DNA from: Clostridia bacterium
GTDB lineage: Bacteria > Bacillota > Clostridia > UBA1381
Length of the DNA stretch: 32,389 nucleotides
Reading direction: 5' to 3'
Assembly: GCA_017443895.1 (NCBI GenBank)
Contig: JAFSXU010000005.1
Location: forward strand, 1 to 32,389
The notes below the pieces were generated by a model. It did no database searches, had not been told where the DNA came from, and worked only from the letters and a program-made list of their open reading frames with translations. Of the stretch, positions 9,290-20,000 are shown piece after piece. Made by a program: the position numbers and the translations under genes. Each line of letters starts with the position of its first letter. The first letter of the stretch is position 1.

Positions 9290-12200
9290 CTATTCTTCAT
9301 CATCGGGGAAAAAGTCTCGCAGGGAATATATAATTTTTGCAGCTTCAGCTCTGGTAGCCGTTCCCTGTGATACAAATTCGTTCCTGCCCCGTCCGCTTAT
9401 TATTCCGCTTTCCTTTAAGCTGTAAACCGCAGCCTTGGCGTACTCGGAAATCTTTTCATCGTCTGTAAATTTATCACCCAAAATGCCATCTTCAAGCAGT
9501 CCCTTCATTGCGTTGTAGACCATTACGCACATATCCTGCCTTGTAATGCTTCTGGATATACCGAATTTGTCCGCCGATATACCGTTTACAAGCTTATTTT
9601 CAAACGCCGTTATTACATACGGTGCAAACCAGTCATCGTCCTTGACATCTGCAAACTTATTGCGTCTTTGTACAAGCTCTATTCCCATCGCTTTTACAAG
9701 CAGTGTTATAAACTCCTCACGGGTGATGTTTTCATCAGGTCCGAAATTTCCGTCCTTTTTACCCGATACTACGCCCTCTTTATAGAGAGTTTCTATGTAT
9801 TCCCTCGCCCAGTGATTGGTTATATCGGGGAATACCGATTTTGTAACCGCTGCGCCGTCTGAATTATCCGAAGGTGTTACCGTAATACCCGAGCCTACAA
9901 CGACCCGTGATACTCCGCCGCCACCGCCGCCTGAGCTTGTTACCTTGCTCTCGTTAGTCTTTTGCGCCTTTAAAACAGTAAACGCTATCTCACGCTTTTC
10001 CACAGCTTCATTTCTCGTCGCCGTAACGGTAAGTATTACCTCTTTATCCGTATCTGACGGTCTTGTTACCTTGCCGTCGTCCGTTATATACCTTGCGTCC
10101 GATGACGAATATGTAAGCACGCTCCCGCGAGCACCGCTTTCTATAAGCTTTAAATCACTTGTTATGCGATTTGCCGTATGGTTTTGGTATATGTACTCAG
10201 CCACCTCGTTTACATCCTCCATGGCGTATATCAAATCACGCTCTTGGTCCGTCATTCCGTCATCTGAGCCGTTTGCCTTTAAAACAAGATCAAATACCTT
10301 TGTCCTGAAGCTGCCGTAATCGTTTTTGAATATTGCGCTGAACGCTATATTCTTATCCTCATCCGTCGGCACAGTTACCTTGCCGTCATCCGTTACATAA
10401 TCGGTGTCCGAGCTTACGGTTTCTACCGAGGTTTCTATAAGAGAAATTTCGGGTATGAACAAGTCGCCCCTAATAGCTTTTATATCCTGAGCGGCAAGGA
10501 ATTTCGATTCAAACAGCTCCGCTGCCTCTGACAGTGATGCTTTAGGCGAAATTTTCTTGATAAATTTCATATCATCTATGTAAACAATGTGTTCACCGAC
10601 CGCCGAATTATACACAAAATCAAAATAAAATCTTGCAAAGTTGGCTTTTGACGCCGCTTTTGTTACCTTGTATGAAAAGTCGTATTCTTTTATAAATTCG
10701 CCGTTCACAAAAACCCTATACACCTTCTCATAGGTATTAAATTCGATTTTTATATCCGCCCACTCATTATATGGTATTAACACGCCTGCTACCGTTACTC
10801 CGTCATCTTTTCTTACCACATTGACTTTTATCTCTTCACCTGTGCCAAATACCCCGAAAATACAGAAGTTCCTATCAGCAAGCTTTTCTACCAGCATACG
10901 CAATGAAACCTCAAATAAACCCGTTTTCTCGCCTATAGTCGCTATCTGTGTGCCTTTCTGGCTCATCGGCTGATAGGTTGAATCCTTATAAAGTCGCATT
11001 ACCTTATTTTCGGCGTTTTTTGGATCCTCTACGATAGATGTCCCCACATATGCCTTGTTCAAGGTTATGTTATCCCTTTTTGTTAGTTCGCCTATCTCGT
11101 ATTTTTCCATGTCAAGGAAAAATATCTCTTTCTCGGCATCAGGCTCTGCCAATGTAACAAGAAATTCCTTTGTCTTTGTAAGCTCTCCGAGCGAAATTTT
11201 GGCTGACAACTTGACGGATTTGTTCTCCGTTCCGAATTCGGGAGTATGTATATACCCCTTTGCATCCTCAGCAGATACCGTTATTACAGTTTCATCACTT
11301 GATGACCACTCTATGCTTGTACCGTACCTCCAGTCTGTCGGCAGGCTAATATCCTCCTCAACACAGTCTACAGGTGATGATGAAAGCTCTGAAAATACAA
11401 GCTCCTGTGCAGCTTTTTTTATTGCCTCCTCATCCGATAAGAATGCCTTTACGGTTAGGTTAAATTCCTTTATCCTGCTTACATTATTCTTTGAAATATC
11501 AGCGCTTAGTCTGACATTCTTGTCACCATCTGAGGGCATGGGTCTTAAAACTACGCCGTCCTCTGTAATTACATCGACAGGATCACTTGACCACGATACA
11601 TTTACACCGCTGTCATATTCCTTTCTTAACGGCAGGTTTTCTGTTACGGAGTTTATGTCCTCCGCCGAAAGGCTTTCCCATGTAATACTGTCATATACAC
11701 GGTTTACAAGTACTGTATCACTCTCTGACTTTACAACCGTGACGGTATATTCCCTTTCAAGCTTTGTTTCTCCGTATACGGCAGTTGCCGTCAAAACCAC
11801 ATCCTGACTGTTCTCGTTATTTGCAGGTCTTATAACCTTTGCTATGCCGTTCTCTATCTCTATACATGCGTTATCCGATACCCAACTAATCAGAGAAGAA
11901 TGGATTGCACCCTTTAAAGGCAGGGTAAAGCTTTCCGTTGCCTCAGCAGGTATGCCTACCACATCCATATCCTCTTTTATGCAGTCTGCCTCGGACATAA
12001 GTACATTAAAGAAATAGGTTTTTGTCTTAACTGCAGAGTTAATTTCAAAGGTTGCGGTAAGCTCTACAAATGTGTCCTTATTACCTCTGGTTACCGTGCC
12101 GTCGTCTGAAATTACGGATTTATTGTTTGAGTCCCATGTGATTGTGGAATTATACATTCCCTGCTTTGGTAATGTTATGTTCTTCGTTATTGAATTTATA

Positions 12201-14335
12201 TCCTCAACTGTTATTCTGTTATAACCCAAGCCGTCCATGGCTCTTATAAGCTTTGTTTCGTCCGACAACGGCGCAAGCACTGTAAGATTAAAGCTAACCT
12301 CCTTGGAAGCATCGTTAAGGCTCACCGTTGCGGTAAATGGTACCGCCTCGTCAAGATTATCAGTTTCGGGAAGTGTTACCGTTCCGTCATCTGAAATTAC
12401 ATCAGGCTTGCCTGATGACCAGCTTATGGAAACTCCCTCATATTCAGACGGTAACGGTTTTAAATTGCCTGTAACAGCGTTCAATTCTTCGTCTGTAAGA
12501 ATATCATCGGTAAGATAGTAATCAATAACATCGTGTACCTTTTCTTCGTCCGTTACCTCGTTATTGGCTGCAACCATGACATCAAATGTAACCGTTGCCG
12601 TCGGCTTTACTACTCCAGCCGTTGAAATACCGTCATAGCATACGGTCAATGTTACAGGAATACTGATAGCACGCCTTATTACCTCGCCGTTTTCTCTGAT
12701 TACCTTATCATTTGAGGTTTCCCACTTGAGCTTATATCCATTAAAGCCCGCAAAAAGGTTTATATCTTGGGTAATATTGCTTAGATCATTCTCTTCCATA
12801 AATATCTTCATAAGGTCGTCTGCAACCTTTGTAAGTGTCTCTTCATAGTCCTTATTTACGAAAATATTATCAATTTTACAGGTCATTGTGTCTTTTTGTG
12901 TAAAGACGATTTCGCTATGTCCTGCCTCTGCCAATAAGTTTTCCTGCTTTATCGGCTTGTTATCAACACTTACGGTATATTTCCCGTTGTTTACATCTAT
13001 CGCTACGCTATGCCAGCCTTCACCAAAGCTGTTTGATACTGTTTCATCAACACAGGTATCACCGTCTACATTTATAAGCTTAATCCCTACCTCATCGGAG
13101 GTGTCAAAATTTATATCGAATTTCACCGTAACTTCATCGGGTATATTTGACGACTCCTTTTTATGGTAAGGATAGCCATGGTTTACAAGTGTACTTACAT
13201 CTTCAATGAAGCCATCACCCAAATCGGTGGCAAGCTTGCCAAGCTTCTCCGATGTTACAGCCGCATACTTTGGCTCTACCTGCGTCATATTTGTTTTATA
13301 TGTTTCCACACCGTGAGCACAATAGTTATTACCGCTCTTTATATTGGCAGTGCGCTCTACCGCGCTTAATGCCCAGTAATTAAGCAATTTTGAATCGGGA
13401 ACAAACTTTCCTGCCACATAACAATTATATACGGATATTATATCGTCACTGCTCCTTAAATATCCGCCAAGACAGCCTATCTTATCAGAAGATGTGACAA
13501 ATTCTGCTTGATATGTAAAATCAACCACATACGAATTTTGTATGGTAGAACCCGAAAGTACGGTACCTGCAAGACCGCCCGTTGTATCAATGCTTTTGCT
13601 TTCTGAGGTATTGCCTATTTTTACATTTCTTGCATAGCAGTTATCAATCGTACCCTTGAAGTTTCCGACAAGTCCGCCTGCACTGCTTACGGCGTTTGAT
13701 GCGCTGTTTTCAATAATGTACTCAACATTTTCCACACCAAAATTACTAATGTTTCCGGTTACTTTTCCGAAAAAACCGATAAATTTATTAGTACTGTAAA
13801 GCTCATGCCTTGAAATATTTATTACTTTATTATAATTACCGTCAAAGCTACCGCTAAACGGGTAAGTGCCGTTTCCTATAGGTTCCCATTCATGGTTTGA
13901 CAAGTCAATATTATTCAAAAGCTTGAAATATTTGCCTTGATAAGAGTTTCCGCCGTTTACACTCTCTTGCAAAAGCTTCAAATCGGCTCCGCTCTTGATA
14001 AGGAACGGATTTTCCTCACTGCCATCACCGGAAAATTCTGTAGATACGCTTGTTCCGTCCCACAATACGGTATTACCCGGAATTGCATACCTGACCTCGC
14101 CTTCGCCGGAAATCGCAAGAACCCGAACATTATCTGAATCATCTATGACAATTTCAGCTTTAGCGTTGCCTGCTGTGTCGGGCAGGGTATCACCGTCAAA
14201 ATTGTCCACATAGTATGTAGCATTCTGAATGTCAACAGTATAGGCATTATCCTCTGCGTATACACTGTTTGGCAGTGCATACGACAAAAGGATCGTAAGG
14301 CAAAGTGCAAAAGCCGTTATTCTGTTCGCTTTCAT
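9290..14335 (-). CDS. Giant SLH surface protein with GLUG region and about eight atrophied Ig-like repeats (1681 aa)
   Basis: The ATG at 14335 has AGGAGGG about 6 bases upstream. Residues 1-28 are a signal peptide (SVYA|E). Next is the start of a concanavalin-like sandwich (YYVDNFDGD), then a GLUG region (~100-390; FSGSFDGNYNKVINI, 'GTIDNCYARN'), then a stretch that looks like the remainder of the sandwich ('SVAIDVNNGKYTVSVDNK' to 'CKIDNIFVN'). About six atrophied bacterial Ig repeats follow, each with the signature 'I.W.S....VI..DG.V.RP'. A second concanavalin-like domain (DMEKYEIGEL ... YIDDMKFI), two more Ig-like repeats, a GGGGGG linker and three SLH domains end the protein. The domains fit a long stalk that holds a glycan-binding head away from the wall. 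No catalytic residues are recognised. The gene starts 10 bases after its upstream neighbour and is 28 bases before the next. Confidence 0.9.
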   Translation of the reverse strand: MKANRITAFALCLTILLSYALPNSVYAEDNAYTVDIQNATYYVDNFDGDTLPDTAGNAKAEIVIDDSDNVRVLAISGEGEVRYAIPGNTVLWDGTSVSTEFSGDGSEENPFLIKSGADLKLLQESVNGGNSYQGKYFKLLNNIDLSNHEWEPIGNGTYPFSGSFDGNYNKVINISRHELYSTNKFIGFFGKVTGNISNFGVENVEYIIENSASNAVSSAGGLVGNFKGTIDNCYARNVKIGNTSESKSIDTTGGLAGTVLSGSTIQNSYVVDFTYQAEFVTSSDKIGCLGGYLRSSDDIISVYNCYVAGKFVPDSKLLNYWALSAVERTANIKSGNNYCAHGVETYKTNMTQVEPKYAAVTSEKLGKLATDLGDGFIEDVSTLVNHGYPYHKKESSNIPDEVTVKFDINFDTSDEVGIKLINVDGDTCVDETVSNSFGEGWHSVAIDVNNGKYTVSVDNKPIKQENLLAEAGHSEIVFTQKDTMTCKIDNIFVNKDYEETLTKVADDLMKIFMEENDLSNITQDINLFAGFNGYKLKWETSNDKVIRENGEVIRRAISIPVTLTVCYDGISTAGVVKPTATVTFDVMVAANNEVTDEEKVHDVIDYYLTDDILTDEELNAVTGNLKPLPSEYEGVSISWSSGKPDVISDDGTVTLPETDNLDEAVPFTATVSLNDASKEVSFNLTVLAPLSDETKLIRAMDGLGYNRITVEDINSITKNITLPKQGMYNSTITWDSNNKSVISDDGTVTRGNKDTFVELTATFEINSAVKTKTYFFNVLMSEADCIKEDMDVVGIPAEATESFTLPLKGAIHSSLISWVSDNACIEIENGIAKVIRPANNENSQDVVLTATAVYGETKLEREYTVTVVKSESDTVLVNRVYDSITWESLSAEDINSVTENLPLRKEYDSGVNVSWSSDPVDVITEDGVVLRPMPSDGDKNVRLSADISKNNVSRIKEFNLTVKAFLSDEEAIKKAAQELVFSELSSSPVDCVEEDISLPTDWRYGTSIEWSSSDETVITVSAEDAKGYIHTPEFGTENKSVKLSAKISLGELTKTKEFLVTLAEPDAEKEIFFLDMEKYEIGELTKRDNITLNKAYVGTSIVEDPKNAENKVMRLYKDSTYQPMSQKGTQIATIGEKTGLFEVSLRMLVEKLADRNFCIFGVFGTGEEIKVNVVRKDDGVTVAGVLIPYNEWADIKIEFNTYEKVYRVFVNGEFIKEYDFSYKVTKAASKANFARFYFDFVYNSAVGEHIVYIDDMKFIKKISPKASLSEAAELFESKFLAAQDIKAIRGDLFIPEISLIETSVETVSSDTDYVTDDGKVTVPTDEDKNIAFSAIFKNDYGSFRTKVFDLVLKANGSDDGMTDQERDLIYAMEDVNEVAEYIYQNHTANRITSDLKLIESGARGSVLTYSSSDARYITDDGKVTRPSDTDKEVILTVTATRNEAVEKREIAFTVLKAQKTNESKVTSSGGGGGGVSRVVVGSGITVTPSDNSDGAAVTKSVFPDITNHWAREYIETLYKEGVVSGKKDGNFGPDENITREEFITLLVKAMGIELVQRRNKFADVKDDDWFAPYVITAFENKLVNGISADKFGISRSITRQDMCVMVYNAMKGLLEDGILGDKFTDDEKISEYAKAAVYSLKESGIISGRGRNEFVSQGTATRAEAAKIIYSLRDFFPDDEE

Positions 14336-14345
14336 AACTGCCCTC

Positions 14346-17033
14346 CTATTCTAATATGAATACATCCCTGGTATTGTTATACCTCTGTCTTACAACCACG
14401 CTGCTCCCCACCGAGATGTCTTCGATATCTGCTTCTTCAAGACTTCTTGCGTCATGCTTATATCTCATTATCGTTGTTCCACCGTGTACCGACGCAACAT
14501 ACACATCACCGTCAATGGTTACATAGAAATTATCGTTGTCGATATAGTCAACCGTTCCCTTATATACCTTTATTCTTGCGTTATTATCCGTCAATGAGGC
14601 ATAATCCCACATGATAAAGTCATCGCCTAAATTATCAAAATCACATATGGAATTAAACAGTATCATTTCCTCCGATTTATCAGTGTTTATGGCAAATGAA
14701 CGCATTTCGGAATTCATTAAATACTGTATAAGCATCCCTTTCCTGAGATTGCTGATATTATCGGAATTGTTTTCAAGTGTGTCTGAAACGGCAACCTCTA
14801 CATATTTGCCACCTTGCCAGCCTGATACGACCTTTACCTTTTTGTCCTCCTGCTCGTCATATTTTTGTGAAACCTCATCAACGAGCATAACGGGCGAATT
14901 TACATAATCGAGTATATATTTATACCTTGTTGTCGCCAGTGCCGGAGTGTATAGTACAATACCTACATTACCGTCTGTTATATCATATAGTGATACTCTG
15001 TACGAGCTTCCGCTCTTTAGCATAGTTACCGCTTTTGACGCTTTCCACGCATCCTCATCACTGGTGGTAGGAATGTAGAAGCAGGCTGTTGTTGAGTCTA
15101 CCACATAGTGCTGTTCAAGCTGGAAATTTGCAAATTCACGGGTTTTAACACTTTCTGCCGCCCCCCACACGCTTGTATTTGCGCCATTTTGGGAAAGGCA
15201 AAGCTCTGTCAATTTTCCATCCTTGTCCAAAATGTATTTTACAAGCTGTGGCGTTACATCCGCATACTCCTGTGCAATCTTTACAACCTCTTTTTTCCGT
15301 ACCGAATACGATCCTCCCTCATATGCGCCAAACCTTAGCTTACCGCTTACCTTAAATTTTTCAAACACATTATCCTGCGTCAGAATTTTTACACTTAACA
15401 GTTCATCGGATTCTCTTATGGTAATGCTCTTTAAGTACCCATATTTATATGCGGTATTTCTTTTTTCGCCGCCTGTTACCTCTTCAGTATCGGTATCAAG
15501 CTCTGCTCCCACAATGAATGCTGCAATTTCACCCCTTGCGTTTAGGTATATTACACCTGTATCGCCAATCTCCGGCTTTGTGAAATAGCTATGGTCATCG
15601 GTGTACTCCGCATTATAGGCATATGAGAATATGTATTCTTTCTGAGTACCGTCTACATTGATATTGAAATACTTTTCGTTTTTATTGTTCGGGTTACGCT
15701 CCCCCTCACTTGTTATCTCGCCGTATTTTTTATCCCTTGTTATTTCAATGCGTATTCTCGTCTCGTCACTGTTTTTAGCAACGGCAATAACATCGCCTCT
15801 TTTTATACTGTCAAGGGAAACGACTTTTCCGCCATATAATACCGTCAGCTCAATATCATCGCCCAAATCCGAAAGGTCTAAAACTTTATTGTATTCGCAG
15901 TATATTTTCCCACTTGCTATACGGTCAACAACATATTCCTCCCAGCTCCATATAAGTGCAAGGTCATAGGTGTTATCTCCGTCAATATCCTTAAATTCAA
16001 CTCTGCCATTCTCAAGGTCAAACATCGTCGGCGCTATCTGTGAAGATGTCATCATATCACCGTTCTTTAAAACAACGAGCGAAGAATTTATGCGTATAGT
16101 GCGCTCTTTATTATCAACCGTGTATTTTATATTTTTGTCTAAATTTACCTCGTCTATGTCGTTAACATCAACAGAAAACTCTTGACTTTTCTTATTTGTT
16201 TTAAGGTATCTAATCTCCTCATCATCACCATCGGCGTCATAAACATATGCATCTACTGCCATTCCCAAATACTTTATACCGTCAGCAAAGCTTGTTTTGT
16301 ATCTTCGGTCATTTAAGAATATGTAGTATTTATTTGCGACCCTTTCTCCGCCTAAGCTTCCGCCCCATGCTGAGGTTACTGTTCCTTTATATACGGTATA
16401 GCCTATACACTTTAAAAGTGTGTCACCCTTTTCATATGATACTCCGTTTTTGGTATATGCCATTTCCACAGTCTCGGCGTCTAAGGCATTGCTTAAAATT
16501 TTTGTTACCTCGCCTCTTGTCAGCGGCGCGTCATATGCAGCCGTTATACCCTTTGAAAGTCCTATCTCTGTTCCTACCGCAATATACCCATCGGGGTATC
16601 CGCCGCGCTTTTGGGCAATCTCATCATAGCCCATGGCGTTTGCCAAGAATGTTATCGCCTGGCGGTGGGAAACCTGTGCATTGGGATCAAAGGTTCCGTC
16701 ACCGTTACCGTTTGCAACCTTTATTGCATTTGCCTGGTTTACATACGGATTTGCCCAGTGCCCGTCCATATCGGAAAATATCTTTTCACTTCCGAAAGAG
16801 CTTTCGCCGTCCCAGCCAAGAGTTCGCATCAGCAGTGTTACAAACTCCGCCCTTGTTATTTGATTATCGGGTCTGAAAGTCCCATCTTCATAACCGCTCA
16901 TTATTCCCATACCGATAATGAGCCTTGCATCCTGCTCATACTTATATCCGTCTATATCGTCGGCATATACGGCGGTTTTACATAAAACGCATAAAACGCT
17001 TAACATAATGAATATTTTAGTTATCCTCTTCAT
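14346..17033 (-). CDS. SLH-domain surface protein with large uncharacterised C-terminal region (895 aa)
   Basis: The ATG at 17033 is preceded by GAGGAGGT at 6 bases and lies inside the 3' end of the upstream gene (17-base overlap), suggesting translational coupling. After a signal peptide (cleavage near VYA|D, ~25) three SLH domains occupy ~27-205: GIMSGYEDGTFRPDNQITRA, then SDMDGHWANPYVNQA, then IGLSKGITAAYDAPLTRG. In contrast to its neighbours the anchor is N-terminal. Residues ~205-895 are rich in beta strands and aspartate, with recurrent short patterns such as 'Y.G.V' and 'KVYKGTVDYIDNDNFYVTI'. I do not recognise a catalytic family there. Comparable N-terminal SLH plus unknown-body proteins occur widely in clostridia and Paenibacillus. 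A structural or scaffolding surface role is the most that can be inferred. Confidence 0.85.
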   Translation of the reverse strand: MKRITKIFIMLSVLCVLCKTAVYADDIDGYKYEQDARLIIGMGIMSGYEDGTFRPDNQITRAEFVTLLMRTLGWDGESSFGSEKIFSDMDGHWANPYVNQANAIKVANGNGDGTFDPNAQVSHRQAITFLANAMGYDEIAQKRGGYPDGYIAVGTEIGLSKGITAAYDAPLTRGEVTKILSNALDAETVEMAYTKNGVSYEKGDTLLKCIGYTVYKGTVTSAWGGSLGGERVANKYYIFLNDRRYKTSFADGIKYLGMAVDAYVYDADGDDEEIRYLKTNKKSQEFSVDVNDIDEVNLDKNIKYTVDNKERTIRINSSLVVLKNGDMMTSSQIAPTMFDLENGRVEFKDIDGDNTYDLALIWSWEEYVVDRIASGKIYCEYNKVLDLSDLGDDIELTVLYGGKVVSLDSIKRGDVIAVAKNSDETRIRIEITRDKKYGEITSEGERNPNNKNEKYFNINVDGTQKEYIFSYAYNAEYTDDHSYFTKPEIGDTGVIYLNARGEIAAFIVGAELDTDTEEVTGGEKRNTAYKYGYLKSITIRESDELLSVKILTQDNVFEKFKVSGKLRFGAYEGGSYSVRKKEVVKIAQEYADVTPQLVKYILDKDGKLTELCLSQNGANTSVWGAAESVKTREFANFQLEQHYVVDSTTACFYIPTTSDEDAWKASKAVTMLKSGSSYRVSLYDITDGNVGIVLYTPALATTRYKYILDYVNSPVMLVDEVSQKYDEQEDKKVKVVSGWQGGKYVEVAVSDTLENNSDNISNLRKGMLIQYLMNSEMRSFAINTDKSEEMILFNSICDFDNLGDDFIMWDYASLTDNNARIKVYKGTVDYIDNDNFYVTIDGDVYVASVHGGTTIMRYKHDARSLEEADIEDISVGSSVVVRQRYNNTRDVFILE

Positions 17034-20000
17034 CCCGAACCTCCTCTGTTACTATTACCTTAACATTTTTAATAATATTAAACTCGTTTGAACAAACGAT
17101 AAGGTTTGCCGTTCCTTCCCTGACACCAATAAGACTCACGGTATCCTTGTTTACACGCACAACTTTTTTGTCCTCGCTTTCACAGACAATGGACTTATTT
17201 GTAACATCATCAGGCAGTAATTGGTATTCAAGCTTTTTAGTTTCACCCGGCTTTAGATATATAACATCATCAATTATCAAATCCTCTGCCTCTACCGGAT
17301 TATATTTATCCTTATCCGTAGTTTGGTCTATATAAGTCCTCTGTATCTTATGGTCATAGTTGTACTCAAAAAACCCTTCTACATAACCACTGAACGGATA
17401 GTATTCGGGGATCAAATCCTTATCCCCTCTTATAGCCGCTTCAAGATAGCAAAGAGAATAGTATTTATCCGCATTCTGTGCGCCTGTCTTTACTATATAG
17501 TACTGTGACGGCAATATACCCGTATTTGACTGTGCCACGAAAATTCCATACTTGTAATATGTAGAAATCATATTTTCGGCAATTCTTCTTGCAAGGGTTA
17601 AAAATTCGGTATTTTCCGTGGAGTAATAAAGATCTGTAACCGCCATAAGCAACAGTGGCGATGATGCTGTAGTTGCATAATTTAGCTCCATACCCCGGTC
17701 ACCTATATCATTTTCGCCAAGCTTTCCCAGTCCGTAGTATTTGGAGAAAAACTGGAGATATTTCCAGAGTATACCCGCCTGCTCCGAAAGTGCCTTGTCA
17801 TGCTTTGCTATATCATAGCAGGCACACGCAGACGGGAAAACATCAATGTTTATTGAGGTATATCCCATTGTTCCGCCATTGTCGTAATAGTTACCGAAAA
17901 ATCCGTTTCTCTTTGGCTTAAATCCGACAAGGCTTGTTCCGTCAGCCATTATCGGTCTTACCTTGTTGGTATTCTTTACCCATGCGTATTTAATGTACGC
18001 AGCAAGATTTATTGTCTGAAGTCTTTTTATTTCCTGTGCTTCATAGGAATCCTCGCCCAAAGCCTTTGCTATCTGTAAATCGTGTATTATCGGTGTTCCG
18101 AACTGGTCGGAATTATTAAAGTAATTGCCCTCGGTAAGCCTTGTATCATTTTCTGCGAGTACCGAAGAATCGTAAAATCCCTGTTTAACCAGATCGGTTG
18201 CAAACTGATTGAAAAATCTGTCACCATACTTTATCGCTGAGATAGTGTCGCCACTAAAGTGAGTCTTTTTCCACCAGTCCGGATCCTCCGCATCGGGATT
18301 GAGGCCACCCTTTGCATTTCTGCCCGTTGCATACATACTGGGAATTATACCCGTATTGGGATTACGCCGCTTATAGTAGCAGTTAAGTATTCTGTACGCC
18401 CATGTTCTTGCCAATTCATCACCCGTTTCCTTATATGCTATTGCAGCAACAGTTGATAAATCATCGCCTATACCCCTGAACGGCTGTTCCGTGCTGTCTC
18501 TTACCCAATCCGTGTTTGAATCGTCAAAAATATCGGGAATATCCCAGAATGCCGTGCTTTTGGCAATCTGCGGACCTCTTGTATTATCCACAAATGCGTG
18601 TCTGTTGGCTATAAGGTCCTTCCACCGTGCCTCCGAGCCTATATGACCGCCCCAGATGGTTTTTACCAGCGAGTATGCTCTGTCGGGATCAAGTCTGAAA
18701 AACGGATCCATATAAAATGCCGTATTTTTAAGCTCATGGGTATTGTCGTTGCCCTCACAGCCGAATCTGTCGGAGGTAAGCAGGTTTATATACGAGTGTC
18801 CGCCCCATTTGCCCATATTGTACTCATCTATACCGTAGTCAAGATACCACTGATATATCTCGTCCACCTTATCCGAAAAATCAGTCCTGCCCGTCAGCGC
18901 CGCCGCTGCATCAAACGCTCTGTATAAAACAGAATCCTGCGTCAGATTTGACATAACGGATTTTATGCCCTTTGTCATACTTACATAAACAGGCGACTGT
19001 CCCGTATGCAGATCGATGTTAGATGCAAGAAGCGGAGTACCGCCGTAAATATCCTTTGCATAGTCCATAACATTCTCTATCGCATCGCACAGAATATTCA
19101 TTCTTGCCTGATCGTTTTTATATGTTTCAAGATCCATAAGAGTGAGCTTCTTTTCCGCCTTTACACTCTTATCCTCCGCATAATAAACAACCAGAGTTAT
19201 ATGCTTTTCACCTTTTATAGGTGATAAAACAGTTAATTCTCCACTTTCATCAAGGCTCACCTCAGGACAAAGCTCTTTTATCCTCATTATCACAGGCTCC
19301 TTGCGTTGCAATAAGCCGTATTGATCATACATACTGTACTTGTATTTGAAGGTGTTTCTGTCATTCAGTCCATACGCAAGCTTTGTCTCACCGATTATCT
19401 CGATTTTTGAAATAATTGAATCAACGAGCATAATATCCGCAGTTTTCTTTACTGTGGGATTTTCGGCAAGTGTTGCACTAAGCTTTAAAATACCGTTATA
19501 TGCCGTATCCTCCGAGACAGATATTTTTGCCGAATTTCCATCACTTGTAAAAGTGATTCCGCTTACTCCGGCAGGACTTAAATCCCATACTATCTCATCA
19601 TCGCTCTGTGCTCCGTAATCGTCAAAAATCGTTGCGGTGTACTCATAAATATTTTCCCCGCTTATAGGAACGGTTGCCTTATTACTTCCGTCTATTACAA
19701 TTTTGTCAGGCTTATTGAGCGTTCTTATCTCGATATTATCCACTGCAAATCCCGGCGAGCTCCTTGTGTAAAAGCATATTGCATCACAGTAGCTCGACGC
19801 ACTTGTAAACGACTTGTCTATCATAACGGTTTTATTATCAGCTTTCACTGTAACAGTACCCTTTGCAAGATCCGCATTTACAGTAAACGAATACCACCTG
19901 TTCGCCTGATATTCGCTGACAAGTACCTCATGTGTACCGTCGCTGTTCTTATAGCTGATATTTCCGGCATTTGTTTCAATTTTCACTATTTCATCGCTTC

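Noticed and set aside
11055-11807. Long plus-strand ORF (250 codons) opposite the 1681-aa gene, and similar ones at 9816-10319 and 16247-16876
   Set aside because: They are low-complexity Ser/Thr- or Arg/Leu-rich shadows of well-supported minus-strand genes, without ribosome sites.
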